Assembly (NCBI GenBank): GCA_905221605.1
Contig: CAJNDS010002068.1
Span: 87,001 to 151,000, forward strand
Source: Symbiodinium natans
Taxonomy: Eukaryota > Sar > Dinophyceae > Suessiales > Symbiodiniaceae
Length of the DNA stretch: 64,000 bases
Direction: 5' to 3'
The notes beneath the pieces were generated by a model, which was not told the origin of the DNA, made no database searches, and saw only the letters and a program-made list of their open reading frames with translations. The position numbers were made by a program, and so were the translations under genes. Positions 11,646 through 23,919 of the stretch are shown here, in pieces (position 1 is the stretch's first letter; each line of letters starts with the position of its first letter).

Positions 11646-12354
11646 CGAGTTATCAGCCCTAAACCCTAAACCCTAGACCCTAAACCCTAAACCCTAAACC
11701 CTAAACCAGAGGCTCAAGGTTGGAATGCTTCCGGGTCCGGTAGACACTGGAGATTCGGACGGCAACGCCGGGCTCCTTCCCGAATCCTGAGCTAAGACAC
11801 AGGGGCGACTCTAGGAGCCCTATATACTCCCCTTAGAACCATAATATTCGTACTAGAACAATACTAGAACAAGACTACTAATGATGATCATAAGAACCCC
11901 AAACCCTAAACCCTAAACCCTAAACCCTAGACCCTAAACCCTAAACCCTAAACGCAAACTCCTCCCTTCTCAACCCAAGCAGCTGACATTTGCAGACCAT
12001 CTTCTCTGAGTTGCTCGCAAGACTTCGAAAGACCTGACTGGGCGTCAGAGCGTCGCCCTAAATGCCTGGATCCGTGCCCGACTTCAGCACATGCTATTGG
12101 GCAGTGGTGTCCTTGCGTTGGGGATTCCGGGTTTGGAGGCTCGGGTGCTGACACTCAATCAAAACCCCTGCGTATCGATAAAGGCCATGAGCCCTAAAGC
12201 CCAATAACAGCCCTAGAAACCCATGAAGCCCTCAAGGATCCTTACCGTAGCCTTTTAAGCCCCCTAGAGCCGACAGGCCCCTGCCAGCCTCGAGGCCGCA
12301 TGTCGCTTGCACATGGACTGCATATCAGCTTGCAAGGCTTTGAGGGTTGGATTT

Positions 12355-12450
12355 GGGGGACTTCGAAAATAGGGGCAAATTTAGTAGGATTCCCTTATAA
12401 TAAGGGCCCCACTAGCGTACCCCCTTAATTTCGGAAACCCCCATTTCAGT
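12355..12450. mobile_element. Family-D-like hairpin remnant
   Basis: Starts GGGGGACTTCGAAAATAGGGG and ends TAATTTCGGAAACCCCC, so the ends are imperfect inverted repeats. Similar sequences lie near 986-1040, 9845-9945, 10960-11060, 22590-22670, 27170-27255, 29490-29590 and 51710-51800. A possible plus-strand exon (DADPIKPLAADVQTAADNLE) follows directly, after CATTTCAG. Confidence 0.45.
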
Positions 12451-14229
12451 GACTCCAGCGGCATGTAGAATTTCATGTCCAACGCAACGCGCGTCACTCT
12501 GCAGTTCTTGCCGTGTCGGACTGTCGGATGCAGATCCTATCAAACCTCTGGCCGCAGATGTGCAAACAGCTGCAGACAATCTAGAACGAAAAGAGCTCAT
12601 GCCCTGTGCTGTCAACAATCATCTGGAACCTGCCTTGCGACCCTCGATGATCTAGAGGGTTTGCTATGCGAAGGCAGCCTTGGGTCCTGAGATCCCCCAC
12701 CCTAAAGTTTAGGGTTTAATTATATGGGGTTTAGGGTTTAGGGGTTTAGGGCTTAGGGTTTAGGGTTTAGAGAAGTGACCACATCACTCAAACACTACAG
12801 CGGTGGGCCGGGGCACGGTCATCCGACAGCCCGAGGGAATCAAAGAGTCCGGTGGCCGCCGCGACTTGGCGAGTTTGGGTTTGGGGGTTGGATGTAGGGG
12901 CCACTAGGGTTCCGGGTTTAGGGTTTAGGGCAAGTCGCGAGTTTGGGGTTTGGATGTAGGGGTCATGAGGGCGTTGGGGGCTTGGGGCCGAGGGCTATTC
13001 AGGGTTTAGGGGTATTTGGGGGTTTGCTCGGGGAACGGATTCTGAATCGTCTCCTACGGCATGACTACAGCCACCCCCCCCCCCCCCCCCTCACCGAAAT
13101 CTATCTCAACCCGGTCCCGCCTCCTTGAGCCAACGCATCATAGAGAAGAGGATGACAATAGATATGATGCCAGGGGTCGACTGCATACGCACCACTTCGC
13201 ACCAAATTCACAGGATTAGGATCAGTGCACAGAAGCCCTGTGTTGCTGAGGCGTAGCACCCAGACGACGAAGCCGAGCTGCCTCGGCCAGAGATGCAGAC
13301 ATGCAAGAGCGAGCAGCTGTGTTGCTCATTTGCCCGTCCGCTGAGAAAACATGCGCTCGCGGAGCCCGCGATCCAGACAGAGCTATTCAAAATCACCGTA
13401 CTGGACAGCTCCTGGGATCTTGATGGCCACCCCTGTGAGCACATGTTCGTGCTAGCCTGAGAAAAAACATACGCTCATAGAGATCTCGTCTATAGACACC
13501 ATAGAACTACCCAAACCCACCATGGAAAGAAAACAAAACACTGCGAACGGCACAGTTTGAGCAAATATGCATTCACGCAAACCGCGGTCTCTAACCATCC
13601 CGCGTGTAACTCTCAAATATTGCCAGGTGTGCTATCTTTGGAACCAATACTTCCGCCCGCAAAATAAAATCCCGAAATCATCATTCAAAATACAATCCTT
13701 GGGGACTCGACCGGTTTACCTGCTCAAGCAGAGACCAAACACCTGCTCAAGCAGAGACTAAACGTGATGATACCCTACCTGGAGCCGAAGCCCTAAACCC
13801 TAACCCTGAACCCTAGTTGTAATCTATCAGAGCGTCAGTCAAAGTAGCAGATGGCAACCTAAACCCCAAACCCCAAACCCTCCTAATTAAGGGTAGGAGT
13901 AGCAGCTTAGGCATCATTGATGAGCACCCTAAACCCTAAACCCTAAACCCTAAACCCCTAAACCCTAAACCCTAAACCCTAAACCCTAAACCCCTAAACC
14001 CTAAACCTGGGCTTGCGGGCCGCGGGAAGCTGTCGGTGCGCAACACGCTGCAGGGAGGCTTCCGTCCGCTCGGCCTGCCAGGCTCGACTCCAAGAAGCTG
14101 GGTTTAGGGTTTAGGGTTTAGGGTTTAGGGCTACTTACTTGGGGTTTAGGGTTTAGGGTTTAGGGTTTAGGGTTTAGGGTTTAGGGTTTAGGGTTTAGGG
14201 TTTAGGGGGTTACGTACTTAGGGTTATGG

Positions 14230-16880
14230 TTCGTGGGGCCCCATTCAGCCTAACACTAGAAATATTCCAACATACTTCAAATTGCGAAACCATTGCAAAG
14301 ACAATGGGTCGGAAAGTGCAAAAACAATCGGTCCGAAAATGGGCTATGGTTCCGAAAATGCGAAAAATGTGTCATGGGTCCAAATGGGTCGGGATTTTCT
14401 CTTGCTTTTTCATAAACATAAAGGCAATCCCAATTTCGGACCCATTTTTTGCGCATGTTCGGACCATTTTTTTTGCCGAAGCCCATGTTCGGACCCATTG
14501 CTTTTGCATGTTCATTGTTTTGTTGCAATGTTTTCGCAGTTTTTCTGGGTTACTTGCTTAGGCTTTAGGTCGGCTTTAGGCGATGTATGGTGCTGAGAAA
14601 CTGCGAGGTGGAGAGGAGGACTGACAGAAATGTCGCAGAGCGTGCCTGTCATGAATTTTCGAGGCAATACCTCATAGCTGTTGCCTGCATTGGGCTACAG
14701 GTATATAATACGTCGGCAAGGCTAAGGCTGTCTTCACTCCTCCTTCTCTCCTCTTTCTTATTGAGCTTGAACAAAAATTCGGTGCTTCCAAAATGTCCGT
14801 GCGCGCTCGCTCTCCCTGTCCGGTTCTTACTGACTGCTATTCACTGCCTGCCATGCCGACCGTAACCCTAAATCCACATTGCACCCTGAACCTACAAAGC
14901 GTGCACGCTGCTGCTGTCCAGATCGATCTAGTCACCCAACATCACTCGCCCACACTGGCTGCTGACAAACATGTTCGCACTCCAGAAGGTCTGAGACGCT
15001 CACTGTATGACTCTCCCTTTGACATGGGCGTTCACAGGGCGTTCACTGTCAACTCACGATTTCGACTCGCAGCGCAGAGCAGCGCAGCTCGCCGAATGCA
15101 GGTTCCTATGATGCCCTGCTATGGCCCAGACAACAGCTGGCCAACGTGCTACCAGTCACATGAATCAGATCGGCCCTGGCTACACCGGTGGCCTTGTCTA
15201 AAGCTCGGAAGAGCTTCCTCAGTGGACCAAGGGTGCTTTGTCCGCTGTTTCGTGGCGATGAAGCTCGCGACACGCTCTATACATCGTTTCAGGCCTTGTG
15301 CAGGCAAGTATGAGTATCTATCTTAAGACTTTACGAGATGTGCCTGCTTCATCTTCGCTAGCTATTCTACAACGGCAAAAACCTCCACCAGCCTCCACCC
15401 TGCAAAATCCCTAAGATCGGATGCCCCCTACCAGGATGGACTATCAGGCCCTAGAATCCCCATAATCAACCCTATCAAGGGCCTTTTTGAGGGTTTATAA
15501 TACTAAACCCTAAACCCCCAAACCCCAAACCCTAAATCCTAAACCCTAAGCCCTAAACCCTAAACCCCAAACCCCAAACCCTAAACCCCAAACCCTAAAA
15601 CCTAAACCGTAGCCAAAACAAAAGAGCACGTCTTGCCGAGAGACGGGTGGCTCTCGGGAGTCGGCTTTGGGGGCTTCACACCTGCAGATGAAGCCGGCTT
15701 GGGGTGTATCATAGGGTTCATGAACCCTAAACCCTAAACCCTAAACCCTAAACCCTAAACCCTAAACCCTAAACCCTAAACCCTAAGCCCTAAAGGGCTT
15801 CCCCCCAAACACGGGAAGGTGAAGGCCAAATCCATACACCCGGCTGTCACAAGCCAAGATGGTTGGGTGCAACGGTGAAGCTACCGAACCCTAAACCCGA
15901 AACCCAAAGGCAAGGGCCACATAGTGGCTAAAACGCCTTAGACCCTAAACCCTAAATCCTAAACCCTAAACCCTACACCCTAATTAAACCTAAACCCCAA
16001 ACCCAATCATGTTACCAGCTGCTCTTTTACGGCTGGGAAGCGCGGAAACTTCTCCACAAGGGCTCTCGGCGCAGACTCTTGACATGCCAAACTCTCTTCG
16101 AGAGCAGGCACGGTGCTGACATGCGGGTTCTGATGGATGGGCCCTTACTTTGTATATGGTATATAAGGGGTATAGAAGGGGAACCCTTTCAAGGGCCTAT
16201 GCTTAAGGGACCCAAGTAACTACCCTTAGAGACATGCAGCTGCCAACCAGCTGTCCTATTTGCGTAGAGCTTTTCATGAAAGCACGGCCGGGAACTGCAG
16301 GGCTCTCGCTTCTGCCCAACCCTTTGGGCCTTGCATGCAGCAGGCAAACCGCATGAAACCGAAAGTGAAGCGATCAATGCTGTTCTAAACATCACTTCTG
16401 ACATGGCAGGTACCACTGTACAGATCCCCTGCGCAACATCAAACGGTCACTCGTGACGACGTGAAGCCTTCTCTCCTAGCCGAAATCACCATGCATTGCC
16501 ATTTCACAAAGCTCCGACCACGCGTTCGGTTGCACCTTCATGCATGATACTCGCAGTGCAGAAGGTCCGACGCAGGAAAAAAGTCTGAGTCTGAGTCTGA
16601 GCCCGACCTCTGTAGCTGTCAGCTGGCTTGCGACCCTGCCAGGTGAGAGGATACAAACAGACCAATGCGTCATCATCATAGGCTGGCCTAAAGTCGCGCG
16701 TAAATGCAGCAACACCCACCAGGTCGAAACGCAGTAAGTGCCTATGTAGCTACTACTATACTCCCCTTAGAACCTTAATAAAAATGACATTGTTAATATC
16801 CTCTTGGGGTTTATATGAACGAAAAATATTCCCAAGGGGGATATAGAGGCATTGGCAGCAACTGCAATCTTTCCTTTGCG
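14230..16880. other. No firmly supported gene
   Basis: Holds a hairpin-rich stretch with ATGGGTCCGAA motifs in both directions (14280-14500), telomeric arrays near 15500-15610 and 15724-15795, and a partial family B MITE at 15431-15505. A plus-strand open stretch near 14793-15326 is 177 codons long, but I see no family signature and no splice support. Confidence 0.45.
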
Positions 16881-16887
16881 TTTGCAG

Positions 16888-17098
16888 GCCGAGCGTCTTC
16901 TGCGCGTGAGTCCGTTCAGCACGACGTGCCTCGGGGAGGTGGGCTTGGCTTTGCTTCATTTAGGGTTAGGGTTTAGGGTTTAGGGTTTAGGGTTTAGGGT
17001 TTAGGGTTTAGGGCTTAGGGCTTAGGGTTTAGGGCTTAGGGTTTAGGGTTTAGGGTTTAAGGTTTAGGGCAGATGCTTTACCACAGGAGAACACATGA
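16888..17098 (+). CDS. 3'-terminal exons of an unknown gene, split by a telomeric-repeat intron
   Basis: Exon 1 (16888-16964) follows a strong 3' splice site (TTTCCTTTGCGTTTGCAG). It reads AERLLRVSPFSTTCLGEVGL then ALLHL, ending in phase 2. Exon 2 (17068-17098) restores the frame as GADALPQENT and a TGA stop. Between them are 103 bases of TTTAGGG-type repeat starting GTTAGG and ending TTTAG. Without removal of the array the frame meets TAG inside the repeat. The family is not recognised. The support is the acceptor, the matching phase and the short clean terminal exon. Confidence 0.45.
16965..17067 (+). repeat. Telomeric array acting as candidate intron
   Basis: A TTTAGGG array of 103 bp with a few variants (TTAGGG, CTTAGGG, TTTAAGG). 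Its outer bases are GT and AG relative to the flanking plus-strand frames, which join in phase 2. Confidence 0.6.
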
Positions 17099-17137
17099 GC
17101 AAAGGGTAAGGTTGCAGACATTGCCAAGTTGACTCAC

Positions 17138-17463
17138 GTAGGGTCTTGGCCGGATGAACTGGCCCAGGCCGCCGGCAGAACTGCAGGGGAGGATCATACC
17201 AGAAAAGAATACAAACCTAAACCCTAAACCCTAAACCCTAAACCCTAAACCCTAAACCCTAAACCCTAAACCCTAAACCCTAAACCCTAAACCCTAAACC
17301 CTAAACCCTAAACCCTAAACCCTAAACCCTAAACCCTACCCTAAACCACGCAAAGGATATGAGAGGATCGGCCCTTAGCAAAGCTGCGGCCTTATGCTGG
17401 CAGTCGACTTGAACTCCATTTCCGGCGCCGGGTTCGGGACCCTGAGACCAAGACCAGGTCTTG
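17138..17463 (-). CDS. Two exons of an unknown gene, split by a telomeric-repeat intron
   Basis: On the minus strand exon 1 (17463-17347) follows CCTTCGCAG and has 38 open codons, including VQVDCQHKAAALLRADPLIS, ending in phase 2. Exon 2 (17216-17138) continues in phase with FVFFSGMILPCSSAGGLGQF and closes at a consensus 5' splice site (CCCTAC then GTGAGT). The 130 bases between are telomeric repeat, GTTTAG to TTTAG. The family is not recognised. The outer splice sites are unrelated to the repeat, which supports the model independently. Confidence 0.5.
17217..17346 (-). repeat. Telomeric array acting as candidate intron
   Basis: About 18 CCCTAAA units on the plus strand, one shortened to CCCTA. 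Read on the minus strand, it starts GTTTAG and ends TTTAG, and the exons join in phase 2. Confidence 0.65.
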
Positions 17464-17563
17464 CTGCGAAGGCACGGATCGCTAGAGCTTCGGGTTTAGG
17501 GTTTAGGGTTTAGGGTTTAGTTTTTAGGGTTTAGGGGAGCAGCTATCTGCATTCCTCCACTAT

Positions 17564-17652
17564 CCCTGAGGCTCCAAATAGCCCAAAGTAGGCATTATTT
17601 ACAGACTTTAGACCCCAACGTAGGTATTATTTATATACTTGGAGCCCCAGGG
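17564..17652. mobile_element. MITE family C (CCCTGAGGCTCCAAATAG ends), copy
   Basis: An 89-bp element with ends CCCTGAGGCTCCAAATA and, in reverse, CCCTGGGGCTCCAAGTATAT. It is nearly identical to 25641-25728 and 46386-46471, including the core GTAGGCATTATTTACAGACT. No coding capacity. Confidence 0.75.
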
Positions 17653-18560
17653 TATTGCTTGCAATCCGACATGGCACATGCTGTGTGTGACCATGTCCGC
17701 GTCTCGCCGATATAAGACCTTCATGCTGAGCGCAAGACCGCCGGGAATGGCGCTTTGGACGCCCGTAGGATAGGTTCTGCGGATGGCTTCGGGGCCAGTA
17801 TGCTACAGTGGCAAGGTCAAAGGAGGCCCGACGTCATCGTCGTGGATACTGTAGGGGGGGGTCGTGTTTCAGAGCGCGGCTTCGGGCGTCTGATTTCATA
17901 ACGACCAGAAATCCGCCGGGGCCTCGGTGCATGAAGCGACCCACCCCACCCCCACCACCACCCCCTCCCCCACCCCACCCCCTTTCAACCCAGCATTTCC
18001 CTTTCCTTGCTTTTCCAGGATTGCCTGGTCGATACATGAGCCTGCGTGTATCCAACAGGTCTTCACGGGCAGGCCAAGGTGGGGCCGCGTAGCGTTAACA
18101 TGAAATACGGGAACTAGACTTCCATAACATCTCAAGGCTGTCAGAAGGAGCAGTAGGTGCACAGCAGCATACTACCCCTATAAGCCCTAGACAGAAACAA
18201 CAAAACAAGGCTTCGCGGTGCCTGCAAGGCTGGAGTGCCCGCACTTCTTCGACTACCCAACAAACGGCTGACAGCTTCGGTCCCGGTTGTTCTTGCGCTC
18301 CAGCACGCCACGTCCAATCATCGCCTTAAGGACAAGGTGTGCACAGCGCATGTGGAGCTAGGTATACCTTATAAGAACCCCAAACCTAGTTGTTGTAGGT
18401 TATTCAGGAAACCTACGAGGGGGTTTATAGACCTAACCTACAAAAAAAGGCAGGTTTTGCGTTCTTAACGTAGGCTGCTACAGGCTGTACTTGAGCAAGA
18501 AGCTTACTTCAACTTAGCGCAACTGTCCACAGTGTTCCGGCTTGTGTTCGATTCTCTCAC

Positions 18561-18738
18561 CATCACCCGCCACCTCATCAACGAATTTGTGACAGGCTGC
18601 AATCTCATTGACCCACTCTCCAAGCGGCAACTTGCTTTGCCTGGGGATGCTGCTTTCACCGGGCAAGGGCAGCAGGTCATGCAACTGCGAGGAGGAAAGC
18701 GCTTGCAACAAGCAATGCCGAACCTTGATCGGCAGAAT
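18561..18738 (-). CDS. Exon-like segment, unknown product
   Basis: A 178-nt minus-strand segment lies between a 3' splice site (GAGGGCTGCAG) and a 5' splice site (GTGATG then GTGAGA). All 59 codons are open and read like a soluble protein (QALSSSQLHDLLPLPGESS, LGEWVNEIAACHKFVDEV). No domain is recognised. Neighbouring exons were not found. Confidence 0.5.
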
Positions 18739-19850
18739 CTGCAGCCCTCAGTCCTAAGTCCTTTGAGAGAAGCTCGCAGCGATACATGTCTACATTGAGA
18801 TGGTCCTACACCGAGAGGTCTCTCGCCAAGGAGCTTGGCGTCCTCTGCCAACTCCTGCCTCGGTCACAGATGTATACCGGCACTGGGAAGCATGGGGGTG
18901 CTGCGCTGGGCAGTTCTCGACTGAATGCACAGAAATCTTGTACAGGTCCGGACATATCCGGACGACATGTAGACTGCTGGACAACTCGACGGTTCAGCCC
19001 AAAACGTCAAAAGTGATAGCATAGCAACGAACCAATGACCGAATCGGCACCATGATTCAACCCCCTATCCCTACCCCAATAACCCTACCCCCTATCCCCC
19101 TACCCCCCCCATCTACCCCTCTGCCCCCCCCCCTCCCCGACCCGACCCTGGGCTGTGAGTCGCCAAGTGCAGGGGAAGCTGCAAGCCCCTGACGTAGGTG
19201 AGGCCCAAGTGGTTTCCAGCATCATCGCGCATTTTCCTGGACATGCCGCCACCACTTAGTCGGGTGCAGAGCTTTCGACTTGCACTGCGTGGCAGTTCTC
19301 TGGCAGCTGATGCCAGACTCCAGTCTTCTGGGTCCGCCTATGCCGGAGTTGTAATGACTCCCTCGCACTCTAATTGTAGGTTGACATGAACTCTGTGCTT
19401 TTCTCTTTCAAGCGGGAGTGGGCGGGGGGGGGGGGGCACGGAGCGACTCAAAGTACAAAAGCAGTGATTTGGCCCACGCACCCCCAGGCAAGCAAAACAC
19501 AGTGTGCGCGCGCACTGACTGCGCGGGAGTTCGCAGCAACGAAGAGCTTGCAGCAAAGAAGAGCAAGTGCCATCGCATTAGAACGTCTTAGCGGCTTGGA
19601 GGTCATCGCCCTATAGCCTCTAGCTACTAGAGCATCCGTTGTCATCCCAGTCCCAAATAAGCCAAATTCAGGATGTCTTGATATCACTTCCTAGCAACGC
19701 CGTTCACCTCAGACAAATTCTTCTAATTTTTCTCGCCCTTCTTATCGAGACGAGGCTGACAGTACTACTCAGATCGCCTGGTCAAGCTCGATGTCTGTTC
19801 TCTGCATTTTGGTGAAAATTCAAAAGGAAGAGCTGCGGTGTTCTGAGCAT

Positions 19851-20041
19851 TCAGGCAAGTGTCTCAATCAAGGGCATAACTTCTTCCTCGAAGAAGTCCT
19901 TGCTCGATTTCTTGCGCAGCCGAACATAAGCCGCAAAGAACTGCAACACCGCAGCACATGTCTCACTCCCTGCGGGAGCGTGGAGTTCCGATTTCGTAAG
20001 CAAAAGCTCGATGCTTGCCCGAGCTGCATCCACGCATTCAC
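19851..20041 (-). CDS. Exon-like segment, unknown product (possibly C-terminal)
   Basis: On the minus strand a 3' splice site (GGAGATGTGAG) is followed by 62 open codons ending in TGA. The peptide is helical and charged (DAARASIELLLTKSELHAPA, AYVRLRKKSSKDFFEEEVMP). It has strong protein-like character but matches no family I can name. The TGA may be the true stop, or a splice donor may have been missed. Confidence 0.45.
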
Positions 20042-20643
20042 CTCACATCTCCCGGCGCGAGAAGACTGAAATTCAATACTCCTACGGTCCTACAGTATAT
20101 GCCAAGTGCAAGTCTATGCCAACTCCGCTGCTGACGTCGGCCGGGGATCTGACCCTCTGAACCTCTGAGCGTCTTCGCATCGTGCTCTCGCTCTTTCGCT
20201 CTCTCTGCCTTCTTCTTCTGCTTCTCTCCGGAGGCTCTCTCTCTCTCTCTCTCTCTCCATCTCTGTCGTCTGAACTCTGCCTTCTCATGTGGTGCCCGAA
20301 TGCGTTATACAGCATACCTGAGCTCCGAGCTCACGGCAGCTTGGAGGCCGTGCCTAGGCTGGACAGGTGGAGGAAGCGCCAACCCCCCTCCCCCCCCCCG
20401 CTCCCAACTGTTGTACAACAGGCCTTTCCCTGAAGCCCTATACTACAATCCCAACTTTCCCGGACCCTGTTCAAACCTAAGCCCTAAGCCCTAAACCCTA
20501 ACCCGCTTATTCAGTCCTGTTTTACAAGTCTGGGTGCGTTGAAGGGCTTTTCGCCTTCTCGACGGATTCCATCCTGTACCTGAGGTCGGGTTAGGGTCTA
20601 AAAGTGTTTGCGGTTCAAGGGCGTGAGGGTTTAGGCTTTAGGG

Positions 20644-20750
20644 TTGGGATGTTCCCCCTTTTTATACTCACAGTCCTTAAGAGGGATTATAGAAGGGGGG
20701 CACTATTATCCCTATTTTATGGACCGTTAGTATAAGGGGGAACATCCCAA
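20644..20750. mobile_element. MITE family A, copy
   Basis: The ends TTGGGATGTTCCCCCTTTTT and, in reverse, TTGGGATGTTCCCCCTTATA are well matched. The hairpin also contains GGGATTATAG and its partner CTATTATCCC. Confidence 0.7.
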
Positions 20751-20759
20751 GGTTTGGGG

Positions 20760-22010
20760 TTCTTTTTGGGTTGTTTCAACCTTTCAAGGAGTGAAGGCTT
20801 CCTGTCCAATGGCGATAGGCACCATGGCAGCATGGCAGGCTCCGCGCGGTACATGAAAGATGCATTCTGACCGGTATGTTCTTCAGAGTCTGGTTATCAA
20901 TGCTGATTTGTGCCCCCCCACCCCCCCTCTTCCTCTTGTCTGCCCCCCGCCCCCCTCCCCAATCATGTGACCTCTTTCCCGGCCGTAGTCAGCACGCAGG
21001 GTACTGGTGTGGTCTCCAAGAACTGCTTCCATCCAACTTGTTCGGAACACATATTTGCTTGTTGAACCTTAACTGGAGTTTTTTTGGAGTCGGCAGTTTG
21101 GGAAGGACCTCAACCCGCGGGGAGCTAGTCTCAGGAAAGCTTAAGAATCCCAAGTCTTGACTCCAGGACTTCTAGCTTAGAAGCTAAGATGTCCTCTACT
21201 TCGCAGCTTTATGGGTATGCGCACTCCCTAAAGGCCTGGTCACCTGGATATTGAATTGAAGGCTGCACCCTTCAGAACCTCCAAGAGAGAAGCCTGAAAC
21301 CAAGGCATATCCGAGCTTTCCGAAAGTGTTCCCCCAGCCTACCTTGATTCGCCTGGGCTGAAGGCACCAAAGGTGCCCCGAGGTCCCCTTTTCCCCTCCG
21401 CTAACCCGCGAGTGACGAAGGCGTTCTGGGGACCCCTGACATCTGAGTTGCGGATCTGAACTTCTTGTACCCCCTAAACCCTAAACCCCAAACCACTCAA
21501 GGCATCCCACTTCCCTCCAGGTTGCCTCTGGAGCTGCTGTTGCAGGACTTTCGCCTGGTGCCACAGCATTTCAGGTTAAGGAACCCCTAGAAGGGACCCC
21601 CTAGAAGGGGCCCTTAATCTTATTCCCCTTGATAACCCCTATATATACCTTATATAGTCCCTATGAGAGAGATCTCTACTTCACGCTCGAACGTCAAAGC
21701 AAGCCCTGGTTGGTGTAACATGGAGGTATTTATTTATTAGGACCCTAGTAATGTGAATATGATTCCTATTGATTTTAATATTATTAAATATAGAACCCTC
21801 TGCAAATGAACAGGAATCATATTCAATATTGAGAGGATGTTTTGCATAATATTGAATATGACCACCATTCATTCTCATGAATTTTCAAGAAATTCTTAGA
21901 TTCCTATTAAAACTGATGAGAATCATACTAAAAAGTATGAAACCTAATCGGAGTCAAGGAGTCATATTCAAATTTAGCCGGTTGCCTCCATGTTAAACCA
22001 ACCTTTGTTG
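20760..22010. other. No supported gene
   Basis: Contains pyrimidine-rich runs near 20910-20960, a few CCCTAAA units near 21472-21495 and AT-rich GAATCATATTC repeats near 21740-21930. No splice-bounded coding segment stood out. Confidence 0.45.
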
Positions 22011-22011
22011 T

Positions 22012-22460
22012 GGAAGGGGGGGGGGGAGGAGGGGGGGGGGAGGGGGGGGGAGGGGGGGGGGGAGGGGGGGGGAGGGGGGGGGGGGGGGGGGGGGGAGGGG
22101 GGGAGAGGAGGGGAGCGGGGGGAGAGGAGGGAGGAGGAGGGGGGGGAGGGGGGGAGGGGAGGGGGGGAGAGGAGGGGGGGGGGAGGAGGGGGAGGGAGGG
22201 GGGGGGGAGGAGGGGGGGGAGAGGAGGGGGGGGGGGAGGAGGAGGGGGGGAGAGGAGGGGAGGGGAGGAGGGGGGGAGAGGAGGGGGGGGAGGAGGAGGG
22301 AGGGGGGGGGGAGAGGGGGGGGGAGGGGAGAGGAGGGGGGGAGAGGGGGGGAGGGGGGGGGAGGGGGGGGAGAGGGGGGGAGGGAGGGGGGGCGGGAGGG
22401 GGGAGGGGGGGGAGGGGGAGGAGGGGGGGGAGGGGGGGGAGGGGGGGAGGGAGGGGGGGT
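22012..22460. repeat. Homopurine G/GA tract
   Basis: About 450 bp of G-runs broken by single A residues, with only two C (in GAGCGGG and GGGCGGG). Every run is long enough for G-quadruplex formation and the whole strand is purine, so triplex (H-DNA) is also possible. Long open frames here (poly-Gly/Arg/Glu and poly-Pro) are composition artefacts. Confidence 0.9.
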
Positions 22461-23919
22461 TCGGGATGAAGTAGATAAGCGTCCCTCCTTTAGTCCTTTG
22501 ATTGAGTCTGGTGATGGCTCTGGCAAATAGGATGCTCAGCCCAGACGATGAGTCAGACAAGAATCTTCAACATTCCATATATGGGGGTTTACGAAAATCA
22601 AGGACCCCGAATACAAAAAAAAGGATCCCAAGAAGGCACCCCTTATTTCGGAAGCTCCCAGCATATCACGCCCCCACAACCTTCAACCAGAAAACGCACA
22701 AACCCCTCAAACCCCTCAAACCCCTTCACCTTCTCTGCCAGCTCTGAGAAGCCACAGGATGCAGCCAGGTCGATCCTGAGCCCCCAAGCTCAGAAGGACC
22801 GGGTGTAGTTAGGGTTCACCTGACGAACCTCAGAGCCGACTCCCTTGTAGGGTATTACGACTAAAAAAAACAAAAACCTTATAGGAATTCTATAGGCAAC
22901 CTACAGACAAGTAGGCTTTGGGGCTCTTCAGGTAGCTTTGGGATTTCGGCGCCCTCTGTGGGTTCAAGAGTCAAAAACCCAAACGGAGACCAGATTCAAG
23001 GGGTCGGAGATTGTTCAGCATACTCCAGGGATGCACACGATGCATTGAAGCACCGGCAAGATATGACTTCTATCCATACATTGCGGTGAGTGATTGAGTG
23101 GTTGAGTGGGCGTGTGCGTGTGTGTGGGTGTGGGTGTGTGGGTGTGCAGGTGGGCGTGTGGGTGCACGGGTGCGCGGGTGCGTGGGCGCGTGTGCGTGCG
23201 GATTTGGTGTTGTGAGCTTCCTTGCCCGACGAAGAGAGTCACTGCACATGCTCACCTCGCCGCGCACCGGAAACGTTTACAAGTTCTTGACGTTCGCCGG
23301 GCATTGTTTTGTCCTCTGCCCTTGTGGCTCTATGTCTTTACCTCCAGAAGGAGCGTTGGATGGAAGATTGTGTATGTTTGTATGTGTCATTATGTGTTCA
23401 GTTCATCTTATCTTCCTCTATTCTGGTCCTCTTTCGGTGCAGGCCCAGCAATCTCCCGTGTTCGCCCTGAATCTGTATATGGCCACTTGTGTGTCAAGCG
23501 GCCAAGGCTGCAAGGACAGCGCTGCTTGGCTGGCCCTCCGTCTGGCCATGCAGCGGATAAAGCATGCGATGACAGTGAATTGGAAGAAGCGCTCGAAGTC
23601 CTCCACAGACCTCAGGAACACCGTCAAGCTGGTAGTGAACTTTCTACAGCATCACGCTTTGACGCGAAACTGCGCAGGCAGTTGCAGACAATCATGGTGG
23701 CTATAAAAGGAATGCGACAGATGGCATCCGACTGCGTCTATGGACAGCTAGCCACAGTAGTGCGACTGCGTTGCTTGTAGTAGGTGTGGACCTTGTCGAT
23801 CAAGATCCTTACTGGGCTTGAAGCTAGATGCTCGTCTAGTCATAGAATACGATCTCGATCGCAAACTTGCCAGCTTCGCAGGGAAACTAGGCACGAACAA
23901 ACAAAAAAAAGGCAAACGT

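Noticed and set aside
13835-14097. A three-exon minus-strand model with two telomeric introns (13859-13878 and 13929-14006)
   Set aside because: Phases match, but the 14010-14100 segment reads better as a plus-strand protein (SVRNTLQGGFRPLGLPGSTP) leading into a TTTAGGG array. Strand is therefore contradictory and I did not count it as support.
21990-22560. Long Gly/Arg/Glu and Pro frames across the G-rich tract
   Set aside because: They follow directly from homopurine composition and appear in all frames on both strands. The same applies to 52010-52435.
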